Assembly (NCBI GenBank): GCA_001936135.1
Contig: CP012816.1
Location: 2,408,501 to 2,472,500, forward strand
From: Saccharomycopsis fibuligera x Saccharomycopsis cf. fibuligera
Taxonomy: Eukaryota > Ascomycota > Saccharomycetes > Ascoideales > Saccharomycopsidaceae
DNA: 64,000 nucleotides
Reading direction: 5' to 3'
The position numbers were made by a program, and so were the translations under genes. The notes under the pieces are model-generated. The model did not search any database. It had not been told where the DNA came from and worked only from the letters and a program-made list of their open reading frames with translations. Positions 12,001-21,281 of the stretch are shown in pieces. Position 1 is the first letter of the stretch; each line of letters starts with the position of its first letter.

Positions 12001-12188
12001 AGTTGCCTATCTTCTTTACTAGCTGGTTTTGGACTCTTGTTTTCATTTCTATTAGCTAAACTGGCAGCCGGATCTTTATGGTTTGCCTCTGCTGAGTAAA
12101 GTCTCAGAGAACTTAAGCGCCACACAAGTAGCTGCCTTTGCCTTTGACATTTGAGGGCTTGTGAAAACATTCCAGCATGATATAGCAT
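9003..12188 (-). CDS. DSS1: mitochondrial 3'-5' exoribonuclease Dss1 (mtEXO)
   Basis: 1061 aa from the ATG at 12188 (S. cerevisiae Dss1 is about 970). An RNase II/RNB-family enzyme that, with the helicase Suv3, degrades mitochondrial RNA. The RNB core is clear: PVYCIDAETAHEIDDGLS near residue 570 with the aspartate cluster, followed by WWLHIHIADPASYF, MLPSLISD and, downstream, NYSPSTSPLRRYGDLVSH. The N-terminus is Arg/Ser-rich with few acids and contains RLYSAEA, matching the R-3 cleavage pattern of mitochondrial presequences. That is why I chose the ATG at 12188; the frame stays open to 12293 but begins with TTG there and abuts a poly-T tract. A second ATG at 12170 is also possible. Confidence 0.92.
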   Translation of the reverse strand: MLYHAGMFSQALKCQRQRQLLVWRLSSLRLYSAEANHKDPAASLANRNENKSPKPASKEDRQLLSRKGSELFDLRKNLENINIRDLSDIVSTTELKMRKMYQEPDLKFKSLNWSKRMNTSLKVSYFDYAYSSPAVGDVVQLAPVDSNFGTSLIADLAVIVKIPLFINDQKYLFLTRNGIVVPSSKAKIQFRLPKIFDQSMIRDMIMPSKGTDTTIDAKTLYLAGDWQTFEESVEVPKSARKLLNSKLSVISERAWRMLPEISQKLNIINRLLQANNVQTISIFELERFIRKFDLTEFNNMLGIFRSKSVTAISQQQRQQKNNLDSYLTAYQYIKNNLKGDISFNNDGKINRLGKGFNSTLLPKVYDSAYLYAIYLGIKKQTELWFLKSSSVSTNTRSPLFFEIKPLATTFNDADDYMIKLHLADIIKFVNDKLKNEDNGRHPPQYYQELMLLIKDYSAGNMTDRDRESFILNFLRRITIFSKVDKVNRTCAFFLLQKIDNLPQGFIYQNPNLWNISLKIPNLETNADLITDLEQNYFDSLTVEDLKDSTGELPDPIKNQRIDFGNLPVYCIDAETAHEIDDGLSIERKSDSEWWLHIHIADPASYFTPDSTISKIALKRTSTVYLAETVIPMLPSLISDIAGLGIDGQPTRTITYSVQYNPKTKAIIKDSAKISGGIVRNFPKVTYNKVDEILANKANSNSNKNQYKKDLDDLLIVSKILREDRVKNGALIIDRQNITVQLDANGAPQIIKESETDSKILVSELMILANSIAGNIFANNKIPTIFRNLDHIVGYFESRKLSFEDKNLKSNKNLIYNTFQEIQRRCQNGETVSFDDFTKIFSLLKASSINTKSFGHNFLGLRNYSPSTSPLRRYGDLVSHWQTHALILEQHLKKEGSKGRNKSKSKSGNEKEQMKEAALYPFRFDQLAGKAIYIQNQGHLIKKAQRESFTYWKIIALINLLNHGQPQSAVTGESHKTKASQMYDLINVNYNSPNNQFEMIAEDQISEGANITVGNLVDYNLRVIYELAPNEKLPISGQRMMVEIIDVDPVDGQIVVKGKKTN

Positions 12189-12653
12189 ATTCTTGATATA
12201 ACTAATTGAATTTTGAATTTTAGACTGAAATAGCCCCTTTTTGAGATCTTTTTGTCTATAAGTTATTGATCTGCCTGATGATCTTTTCAACAATTTCCTT
12301 TTTTTTTTTTTTTTTTTTTTTCATTTTAATTATTTTTTAATTTTTTTTAGTGTCACGATCGCATCGCATATCCGTGCATGCAGCGCAGAAATTTCAATCT
12401 CAGCATCAGCAGGCTGTAAATAAGGCTACGCTCTGTGGACTTATAACATGAATGAAATTATATTTATTTAAACTTCGTTAAACATTACATGAAAAGCGCA
12501 TTCCGTACTATAGCAACAATACGGATTTTCGTGGCATCTTTACGTTAGGCAAATTGAAGCGCGTGTATGCTGAGAAACCCATCAGCTTTACTACCATTTT
12601 CAATGAATATCAGAGTTGTCGAAACTTTTTCGATCTCATATAAAGGGCAATAG

Positions 12654-12690
<37 letters not shown>

Positions 12691-13652
12691 ATTACAAAAT
12701 TAGTGCCAATAAGCAAAGGAGGCTCCGAATGTCGGCGCATCTGCGTCTTTAACCATTTCTACAAGGTTGTGCAAGCCGGTGGTAGACTCTGGCTCTTCCA
12801 TTGTGAAATATTTCCGCATCATTGCGAATGGACTTTACATTTCAGTCTGTTTCGTATACAAATTATTGACTTACAAAAAATTAACTTTCTTTAGTATTGC
12901 GTTTCATATCCCGTTTACCAAAAAGGTATAGTTCTTTATATACTTGTAGTTCGTTTTTACGACTAGAATTGCCTTTACTTTTTATTTAGCAGAGTTAAGA
13001 AATTTGTTGCAAGATTATACTTTGCTTATCTTACCATCTCCATGTCGAGCGATCATACAACTCCGTTCATTATACTACAATTACTGAAGAACATCTATCA
13101 GCTTTGCTTGTAGTGTTTTCGGATCAGAGAAATTAATGACAAAAAGCGTACCAAATTAGACATAACAACAATGGTAGTAATAATAGCTTTTCTTATGTGG
13201 AGCCCCCACGTTCAACTCATATAACTATAATGTTTGTTTATTCATATTCGAGTCATAGTAATCACTAATATCCTAAAAGAGTTTCTCCATAAAGTGATTC
13301 ATCACAAAAATAGAATAGTTTATTTAAATGACATAGTCCAAGTACTAGATTTTTATTGTATTGTTTTTGCTTTTGTTGTTTGTAACAAGTTGTTTTTGGT
13401 AAAATACCAGATTAATCAAAGGAACGCCATCATTATAAGTTACTTGTGTTTACGAGATCTTACTGATATATTTTATAATCAAATACAAGCAACTCGGAAA
13501 TATTACAGTTGAGAACACTATTAAAAAGGGGTGTTAATCATTGGGGTTGTTAATTTATCAAATAAGGTAGAAGACAGAATATATTTAATCTATAGTAGGT
13601 ATAGTTGAAACGAACAAAAATGAAAACAAATGGCAAACAAACATCAGCCAAC
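12189..13652. other. spacer between DSS1 start and the nitroreductase 3' end
   Basis: Both flanking genes are on the minus strand, so this holds the DSS1 promoter. It contains two long T runs (12299-12321 and 12658-12689) and otherwise AT-rich unique sequence. A 92-codon plus-strand reading at 13234-13512 has no ATG start and no recognisable domain. Confidence 0.5.
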
Positions 13653-14261
13653 TTACAAAGATTTAAACTCTTGAACTTCGTTTTCAATAAACAGTTTCTC
13701 TTTAGATGGTCCATCAATTGGTACTCCAAATGCCAACTGAGCAACAACATTCCATTTATCATTAACTTTACCCTTTAAAGCATTACCAACCCATTTATTC
13801 AAATGTTGTAAATTAGCTCCGAGTCCTAAAGCGCTCAAAGCTTTCCAGGTAGCAATCTCTGCTGAACCATTAGCATGAGCCGCCCAAAATGGGAAGAACT
13901 CTTTATATCCAACAAACTTAGCACTTATTTGATCAATTGTTTCTTGATCATCAAAAAATATGATTGTGCCGTATGCGGTATCCTTCAAAGATTTTGCTCT
14001 GGCGCTAAATGGAAATTCTTTTGTTTCTGCATAAACGGAATCCCAAACTTTTTTATGAGCATCACCCCAGAGAATAATGGCTCTGATGCTTTGACTGTTA
14101 AAACTGGTTGGAGTATGTTTGACGAAATGTTGCACAATTTCCTTGATCTGCGCTTCAGTGACTCCAGATGGAAGTTCTGGTTTAAAATTATAAACAGAGC
14201 GACGTTCGGTGGTGAGGTCTTTCAAGATTTCAACTTTTTGAGCAGCAGTAAGTTCTGTCAT
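13653..14261 (-). CDS. FRM2: nitroreductase family protein, Frm2/Hbn1 type
   Basis: 202 aa (family members are about 190-205). FMN-dependent nitroreductase-like protein of the fungal Frm2/Hbn1 group, linked in S. cerevisiae to fatty-acid signalling and oxidative-stress balance. Seen: the N-terminal LTTERRSVYNFKPELP with the Arg-Arg-Ser that contacts FMN phosphate in the family, TPTSFNSQSIRAIILWGDAHKKVWDSV, and the C-terminal ALGLGANLQH followed by NDKWNVVAQLAFGVP. The ATG at 14261 fits the family start. FRM2 and HBN1 are paralogues in S. cerevisiae and this gene may be co-orthologous to both, so the symbol is approximate. Substrate unknown. Confidence 0.82.
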   Translation of the reverse strand: MTELTAAQKVEILKDLTTERRSVYNFKPELPSGVTEAQIKEIVQHFVKHTPTSFNSQSIRAIILWGDAHKKVWDSVYAETKEFPFSARAKSLKDTAYGTIIFFDDQETIDQISAKFVGYKEFFPFWAAHANGSAEIATWKALSALGLGANLQHLNKWVGNALKGKVNDKWNVVAQLAFGVPIDGPSKEKLFIENEVQEFKSL

Positions 14262-15070
14262 TGTATTTGGAGAGATAATTATTTTTGCGGTTAGTTGTTT
14301 GATAAAACTTTAACTTTTTTTAAGTGGATCGTTAGCAAAAGATCTTTATATACATACAATTCAACACTAGCTCATTTTCTTTTTTTTTGGCAAAAAAAAA
14401 AAAAAAAAAAAAAAGGAATCCAACTTGAGTTGATACATCAGTATTGTGGCATTTTGTGGCAAACTGACTAATGCTTAGTTGAAATCTCGTATTCGGTCTT
14501 ATCGGATATTGACCTAATCGGGAATACCGTATACGGATAGATGCCTATCTCTATGTGTCTCCGCCTACTCAGAGAAACCAAATAAAATATTTTGAATGAA
14601 ACTAACAAACTGCAGAGCCGCAGCTGGATACATGTTATATCGTTGGAAGCAAATTCGATTACAAGGACAAAAAACCTAATATGTGGGTTTGGGCGCCGAG
14701 AGTTTGGAAGTTGAGTTGAGTAGCTTTGGCTTACTGCTAAAAGGCTAAAATTATCTGTAGAGGGCATTTTAGCCAGAAACATGGCTGTAACCCCAAAAAT
14801 ATTCAATTGTTATACACTGTAAACAATTATAAAGTATTTGCGTATTAGCATGAGAGTAGTGGCATGCGAAGATCTTAAACGTGATATACAACCGAATGTA
14901 ATAATAGACTGGACTGTAGATTTGTGGTTGCAATTTTGATTTTTGACATGATAAATGAATTGGATAATTCGAGATGCTGAAATGTAGCTATGCTAGAAAA
15001 AAAAAGAAGCAAAGAAAGATGAGAACAAACATTAAAGAAACAAATAAAAAACAAGAACAAAAAAAACTCA
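14262..15070. other. spacer upstream of the nitroreductase gene
   Basis: Promoter side of the nitroreductase gene and 3' side of FLX1. It holds a 23-nt A run at 14392-14414. Minus-strand ORFs in this interval have no recognisable features. Confidence 0.5.
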
Positions 15071-16213
15071 TTATTGCAAGAAATTCTTGATGTGCTCGTA
15101 CGTCAAAAAGGTTATACAGGTCGCCGGCAAAGTTCTAAACAAGTTTATGTACAACCCTTTATAAAAGCCTCTCACGCCTTCCTTAGCATAAGTTTCCTTG
15201 ATTATAGTTCGAAGCTTGAGGCTGTTTGCGCTTTTAGCTACTTGGGCTACATGGTGTTTCTCACCGGTTAAATTTACCAATTGGAAATTGTATGACTGTA
15301 AACGAGACTTGAATAGTTGAAACGGATAAAATGCAGTGGTTGAGATAATCTTGGAAATTGATGTTATGTACAAGTATTCAGAAAATGTGAATTTATGATT
15401 ATGGATATTTTTTTCACTGACCAAATTACTATTTGCATTTGCCGGTCGCATTTTGCTGAGATGGTAATGCTTTAGCGAATCATATATAGTGAAATAAAAC
15501 GACCCCTGGCACACCGAAACAAGTCCCGGAGTAAATCCTTTAAAAAAGGTACCAAAACTCTCATTCTTTAATATCTTTGATATTCCATCCAGAATCGATT
15601 TGTATGCATTGGGGAAATTTTTATTCGTTGATAAGAGTCGTGTTTTGAGCACCCAGATGGGATTACTGATTAATGCAGTTATGGAGCCCGCTATAAATGA
15701 GCTCACAAAATAGTTCAATTGTGGATGCTGTCTAGCAACGTGATCGGGTACAATACCTAAACTTTTCATATCGTTGTATAACGTGAAGTATAAACTCCAA
15801 GAAAATGCATTTCCAATCAAATTTATAGAAAGACCACGGTATATGTTTTTGAATGCATTGTGAAATTTTTTTGGAGATTCAAGGTTTGTGGAATGTGAGG
15901 AAGTAGCAGTACTTACTGCGGCAACACTATCGGAGGTGCTGACTAGGTTTTTAACTATGTTTTGAAAAGACTTGAGTTGAGTTTTGGAATTATAATCAAG
16001 TTGAAGCCGAACTTTTATTAAATCTAATGGGTGGTTCACTATGGTGGTGAGGATTCCTGCAGAAAGGCCTGAGATTACTTCTTTTGATCTTGGTGAAAGA
16101 TTCGATAGTCTACGGTGCTGATGGTTTGCTATATGTGATGAAGGCGACGATGATGACGATGATGATGTTGTTGTTGAAGTTGCCAGCAGCAGAGGCAAAG
16201 TCAGTGAGTCCAT
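15071..16213 (-). CDS. FLX1: mitochondrial carrier, FAD transporter Flx1
   Basis: 380 aa from the ATG at 16213; the open frame runs further to a GTG, which I reject. Mitochondrial carrier family (SLC25) inner-membrane protein; Flx1 moves FAD/FMN across the membrane for mitochondrial flavoenzymes. The three carrier signatures are present: PLDLIKVRLQ, PIWVLKTRL (Trp in the second repeat is typical of the flavin/NAD/folate carrier branch) and PFQLFKSRLQS. The end, FYKGLYINLFRTLPATCITF..YEHIKN, closely follows Flx1. Longer than S. cerevisiae Flx1 (311 aa) owing to a Ser/Thr-rich N-terminal tail of about 45 residues and an insert between the first two helices. Confidence 0.88.
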   Translation of the reverse strand: MDSLTLPLLLATSTTTSSSSSSSPSSHIANHQHRRLSNLSPRSKEVISGLSAGILTTIVNHPLDLIKVRLQLDYNSKTQLKSFQNIVKNLVSTSDSVAAVSTATSSHSTNLESPKKFHNAFKNIYRGLSINLIGNAFSWSLYFTLYNDMKSLGIVPDHVARQHPQLNYFVSSFIAGSITALISNPIWVLKTRLLSTNKNFPNAYKSILDGISKILKNESFGTFFKGFTPGLVSVCQGSFYFTIYDSLKHYHLSKMRPANANSNLVSEKNIHNHKFTFSEYLYITSISKIISTTAFYPFQLFKSRLQSYNFQLVNLTGEKHHVAQVAKSANSLKLRTIIKETYAKEGVRGFYKGLYINLFRTLPATCITFLTYEHIKNFLQ

Positions 16214-17673
16214 TGTGCATGAAGCAAAAACCGAGGGCAGGAAACAAATCCCAATATACACAGATTAAGCAAAAGCTAGTTACTGAAATTTTGACCCCAC
16301 AAATGACTGATGGTTTGGAAATCGTAAAAACTGGAAAAAGTTGTCACCCACTGATATCTATCCATACGGAGAAACTCATCTTTCGCTCATCGGAGCTTCA
16401 GGCTCTCGATCTTTTTCTGTTATTTAGCTTTACCCTACTTTTCCAGTAAAAGGTCATCAGATTCGCTCTTGCCCAAAAGTGCTTCCGACGCCGGCACAGC
16501 AGTGTTATCCATGTGATGCATACACGTATATACATATAACAGCATGTACCCACATATACATCATTGCGTACCAGAGCGCTTCACAGCACATGGGCTCGCA
16601 CTACAGTACATCTTTGTGCTTTGAGGCGGATTTGCATTCAAGTTTACAGATTTTCAAACCTCAAACAATTGAATTAAATGCATCTAAATGCAGTGTTTTT
16701 TCATAGTTTTTTATGAGTACAGATTTGAATTTTTTTGAATAAATATCGGCTTTTTTCAGGTTCTGCACATCATCAGTGTCCTTTTTTTATGACTTTGTAT
16801 TATGATGTTTACGAATTAATGCCACGCATTATTATTTTCCAGCTGATATATATATTTATTACCCATGATGCGCAAATCAATGCAGTGTAGCTCCAATATT
16901 TTTTTTGCGTGTCAAAAATGAGCCAAATGTCAATTAAGTGGTATTTGTTTTGTCAGAAAAAGTTTAAAATCTTAAGCTTGTGTGTTACTTGAAGAAGTCT
17001 ACAGCGGATGCCTGTGGATGTCACGGTTTTTGTGACGCAGGATCTATACTTAGAGTGATGATGAGTTGGGTAGTATGGGCAGTTTCCAGAATGTGGCGTG
17101 GAAAATGGCTAAAAATAATAACAATAACAAACTTAAAAGAGTGTGGTTTCTGTCTATGCGGTCATAATTATCTGAGCTCCCATTCGTATTTTTATCAAGG
17201 GGACACCACTTGACTGAAAGTGTGTATCTTGCATATAAGCCATCGTTAGATGTATATGGTTGTAACCATGCTCAAGAGCATGCTCATATCAAGCAGATCG
17301 TAACTTGATTGTAAGATCCCTGAGTTTTAGATTGATAATCATAAAGTCGACATCGGCAATCATGAGTGGTCCAATGGGTTCCGAGTGTACAATTCTAAAT
17401 CTCGCTATTGCCAATCTAAAACTCATTAAGCTTCCTACATTCTCAAGATGCGAGCTTTCCGGCTTAAGTTTCTAGTTATGCCTGGATCTAGCCGAGACGG
17501 CAATATATATGATGTAGTTTACGCCGAACGGCCTAATATTGTTGGACTTAGTGCTACTTGTCTCGTACCTCCCATTAACGTATTTTCTTCATTCTTGTGA
17601 CTCTTAGTATCACTTGTTTACTTGCTTACTTGTTTCCCATTCTCTTACCTTTTCTCTACATTTCAACGGAGTG

Positions 17674-17711
<38 letters not shown>

Positions 17712-18558
17712 AAAACTAAAACTAAAACTAAAACTAAAACCAAAACTAAAACCAAAACAACACAGTACAACCAGTACAGCATCTACAGTTAGTAACAATA
17801 TACTACACTCAAGACATTTATTGACATATAGTAGAGCCATCAGAGATCTAATTTTAACTCAACACTCTTTTCTTCTAACTGAGTTCTAGCCATTCATTAC
17901 TTTACAACAGTACCTGTCTGCCCATCGTCCTGGCGCCTGACTTTGTTTCCAGAACTAGAAATTATTACGACGCAACAGAAACTAATACAGTTGTGTCATT
18001 GATTGCCACCATACTATACCACAGTACATTTGCCCTTTGTTGTATACTTACTGAACACAATAACAATAATTGTGACCAAGCATATTGTCTGCGATTATTG
18101 TACCTAACTTTCGAGTATCATTTTCACTTGCTGGGGCATCACAAGTCAACAAAGTTTTACAACAACGGGCCAGCTCACCTTTTTTTTTTTTTTTTTTTAA
18201 AAAAAAATCCTATAGCAGAAGCAGTTATTATTATTACCGTGATCAGACAATTTGCAAACTGTGCACGTATCCCGTTTCACAACCAGCAGAGCACCACGCC
18301 TGTCAATCTTTTGCCTCTCATTTACAATAGTCCTTCTTTAATCGTCAATCAATCGCAAGTAGCACTTCTTACATTCGTTTTTAAGATACCTGTTATTACA
18401 AGATTCACTCAAGTAGTGACAAAATAAGTATTATTGAACTTTATTCTGTTTATATTATGCCCCATTATTATCACAATCACTATCATTAATCACTACTACC
18501 TAATAATTACTTTCATTATTTATTTACAGATCAAAACAAAATAAACACATTGCGAGAT
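16214..18558. other. divergent spacer between FLX1 and the UBL3-like gene
   Basis: 2.3 kb with promoters of both genes. It contains a 29-nt A run continued by an AAAACT array (17681-17759) and a T19A9 tract (18180-18207). The sequence TATTTACAG at about 18523-18531 just before the UBL3-like gene resembles a 3' splice site, so a 5'-UTR intron is possible but I cannot place its donor. No convincing ORF. Confidence 0.45.
17681..17759. repeat. poly(A) followed by AAAACT hexanucleotide array
   Basis: About 29 A residues, then eight degenerate 6-bp units (AAAACT with AAAACC variants). The poly-Lys reading across it is an artefact of the repeat. Confidence 0.85.
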
Positions 18559-19671
18559 ATGGCAGATGAAGAATCCATCACAATAACCTTGCTTTTTGTG
18601 AATTCCATAAGACAAGATATCACTATCAACAAGACTTTTCTCCAAATAAACAATCTTCCATATGCCAGAGTGAAAGATACTACTATTGCTGATATAATTG
18701 GTTTTTTAATTACCAACTGGCAACCAAAATGGGGACAGAGACCTTTAAATATTGCTCAAGTAAGATTTATTCAACTTGGAAGATCTCTAAGGACAGCTCT
18801 TTCTTTGGCTGATTTGAACTTGGGCAAATCTAATGTATTTCATGTTAATTTGAGACCACTTTCTGTTAAGGACTCTACGAATAGAAGAGCATCATTGCTT
18901 GTGCCAACCTCACATAACAAGAGAACTACCAGAACATTCAGTAATAATGGGCAACCAATGACGGTTAATACCACCGATGATATAAATTTCCAGTTGAATC
19001 CTAATGGTACCACTACCCTAACAGGAAACGCCAACGATATTACAAATTATTACAATGATCGATATGGTTTGACAAACGTGGTGGGGAATCGAGCTAGTGC
19101 ATATGGTAATTCCCCAGGAAACAGAGGCAGTTATATATCCAATTCCAGACAACGGCTTTCATATTTGGGTGACCCAACCATAGGAGGGTCGTCATCTCAT
19201 TCATATTCCATTAATAGAAATTATCGTCGATATAGTGAAGACTCGTCAGATGAAGAAGATATTGATGATGACGAATTGGATATTGTTCGTGGGTTTAGTA
19301 ATGATGAATTAGATTCTCAGTTTTACAATAATGGCACGTTACGACAACGAGGTGCTAATGGGCCAACGTCACCACAACGTCAACTGCAATTATTGCAACC
19401 ACCAGAGTTTCATCATGTTATAACTACTGATAGAGGGAGAAGAGAACAAGAAGCTCGAGAAAAAGCTTTGCAGCAGCAGCAAGAACAACAACAACAACAG
19501 CAGCAGCAGCAAAAAAGACAGTCGGTGATTCTGCAGGCCGGTAAACTGCGAGCTCAACAACTGTCAAGACAGCAACAACAGCAGCTGCGTCAGGCTTTGC
19601 CCCAGAGTGGTGCTAGAAATTCAAAATCACAACCTTCTGCCGGAGGCGGTGGCTGTTGTGTCATCATGTAA
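18559..19671 (+). CDS. prenylated ubiquitin-fold protein (UBL3/MUB family)
   Basis: 370 aa from the ATG at 18559; an in-frame TTG nine bases earlier is not credible. Residues about 5-105 form a UBL3/MUB-type ubiquitin-like domain: ITITLLFVNSIRQDITIN, IADIIGFLITNWQPKWG, VRFIQLGRSLRTALSLADL and SNVFHVNLRPLS align segment by segment with UBL3 (the NW and RLIYQGR-L motifs). The protein ends in GGGGCCVIM, a CaaX box with a second Cys next to it, so farnesylation and possibly palmitoylation are predicted, placing it on a membrane. Animal and plant homologues are about 120 aa; here a 250-residue acidic, Asn/Ser- and Gln-rich linker separates domain and anchor. There is no diglycine end, so it is not conjugated like ubiquitin. 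I know of no S. cerevisiae counterpart. Function unknown. Confidence 0.8.
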   Translation: MADEESITITLLFVNSIRQDITINKTFLQINNLPYARVKDTTIADIIGFLITNWQPKWGQRPLNIAQVRFIQLGRSLRTALSLADLNLGKSNVFHVNLRPLSVKDSTNRRASLLVPTSHNKRTTRTFSNNGQPMTVNTTDDINFQLNPNGTTTLTGNANDITNYYNDRYGLTNVVGNRASAYGNSPGNRGSYISNSRQRLSYLGDPTIGGSSSHSYSINRNYRRYSEDSSDEEDIDDDELDIVRGFSNDELDSQFYNNGTLRQRGANGPTSPQRQLQLLQPPEFHHVITTDRGRREQEAREKALQQQQEQQQQQQQQQKRQSVILQAGKLRAQQLSRQQQQQLRQALPQSGARNSKSQPSAGGGGCCVIM

Positions 19672-21099
19672 TCAAATTGGTAACCTCTACTTTAAGTTCC
19701 AGAGAAATTTTATGTTTCACCATAAATATAGCTCACCTCAACCCAAAAATCTTTTTCAATTTAATTGTCTTGGTTTTTAATGTTCATTTACACAATTCTT
19801 CTTTTGCTATCATTTTTACAAGTGCTGGTTGTACTTTTTCTTTTTGATTGCTTTACTAACTAATTCCATTGTGAGTAACTATCCTTTTGATTTTGATACT
19901 GGTTGTTTTTTTTTCTTTTTTTTTTTCTAATTTTCCACTTATTTTGCTTTTAGTTGTTTCTTTCTACTTCTTATTTTTGCTTTTTTTGTTCCTGTCGTTT
20001 TTACTTTGCTTTTTTCATTTTACTTCTTTTAATTTCTCACGGATGGTTTTCTGATAATTACAGGGAACGCGAGCTTCTTTTTTTTTTTTTTAAAAAAAAA
20101 CGGAACTATTAATAATGTTTTGAATGCAAGTCAGAACAGGCCGAACCAATACGGATGTTCAGAAACGAAGAGACACTAATTTTGATAGTGATGTTGTACG
20201 AGAAAAAATATAATACTAATCTAAGATCTTACATAACTTTAGCTAAAGAAGTTGCACATACTCAATGCTTTTCAACAATCTGTCATCAGCTTGACTAGAT
20301 CATTATGTTATTTTTCCAATTCCTGAGCTTGTTACTCGCTTTGCTGACCTACACTGACCGAATCTCCAAATTTGCTCGAATGTTTTTTTTTTTTTTACTT
20401 GCTACTTCTATTTTTTAGTAATGTTTCGCTTCTATGTTCCTATTTATTTTTTTTATCTTTTTTTCTTTTTGCTGCACATCTTCTTGCTAGAAAGCAGAAC
20501 TCGCATTATATAACTTTTAGTTCTTTTATGATCATTGATTTCAGATTTAGCCTTGTGTCAATAAAAATTAAGCAAACATAAACTAGTAGAAAGCATAACG
20601 TAAAGACAAAGATATCATTGCAAGATAAGCAAGCTAAATTAAGGGTGATAAAAGCAGGAGCTGCCATTGGTGTACCGTGCTGTGTTGCAAATGACTATTC
20701 TTCCTTATCTGTACCATGCCTGCACTTGTCGCCTATCACTGGCGCATGTTGCCAACGGTTTTCCAGAGACGACCAAATATGGCCATTGCCAACGCTGCAT
20801 CTGGTGAGGCAAGTTTGACATGATTTGTAACTTCATTACTCCAATGGTCAAAAACGGCAGCGTGACTAATCTGTATTGGTTCTCGGAGTCGAATACATAA
20901 CCGGGTAAATTACCAGTGAAAAATTTATTTTTAATCAGCGGCGATTCCGCCCCGAAGACTCACTCACTCGCCAAACAGACTGATCTTATCGAGGTTTCTT
21001 TTTTCCATCTTTTCTTTTTGCATTCTCACGCCCCTTCCAAAAAGCACACTTTTTTCTGTCTCGACTTTCACTTTGATTTGTCTAGCTACCTTATTATAG
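19672..21099. other. spacer between the UBL3-like gene and ASN1
   Basis: T-rich 3' region, a T14A9 tract at 20078-20100, further T runs near 20384, and the ASN1 promoter on the right. Short plus-strand ORFs reflect T-richness. A GACTCA element at 20958-20963 is a near match to a Gcn4 site. Confidence 0.45.
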
Positions 21100-21107
21100 T
21101 ATAAATA
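21100..21107 (+). promoter_or_regulatory. TATA box of ASN1
   Basis: TATAAATA about 175 bp before the ASN1 start codon, at a normal distance for a yeast TATA promoter. Confidence 0.55.
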
Positions 21108-21228
21108 GATCCTGGTTTGCTGGTTTTTCTGCTTTTTCCATATTAGCTTCAAAATACAGATCAGTTTCATCAATCTTCATTGATTTTCTCGCCCAAAAAC
21201 TCCGCTTATCGGGCCTAATTTAATCATC

Positions 21229-21239
21229 AAAGAGTCATC
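21229..21239 (-). promoter_or_regulatory. Gcn4-type site close to the ASN1 start
   Basis: Read on the minus strand this is GATGACTCTTT, an exact match to the classical yeast Gcn4 consensus RRTGACTCTTT. Asparagine synthetase is a known general-amino-acid-control target. The site is only about 43 bp from the ATG and downstream of the TATA box, so it probably lies at or inside the transcribed leader. Confidence 0.6.
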
Positions 21240-21281
21240 CTCGCTCTGAAAAAAAGTTCTCAATAATAATTTCATAATACA

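Noticed and set aside
17614-17889. 91-codon ORF with a poly-Lys/Leu-Lys repeat, and the mirrored Phe/Ser repeat on the other strand
   Set aside because: Both are readings of the poly(A) and AAAACT array.
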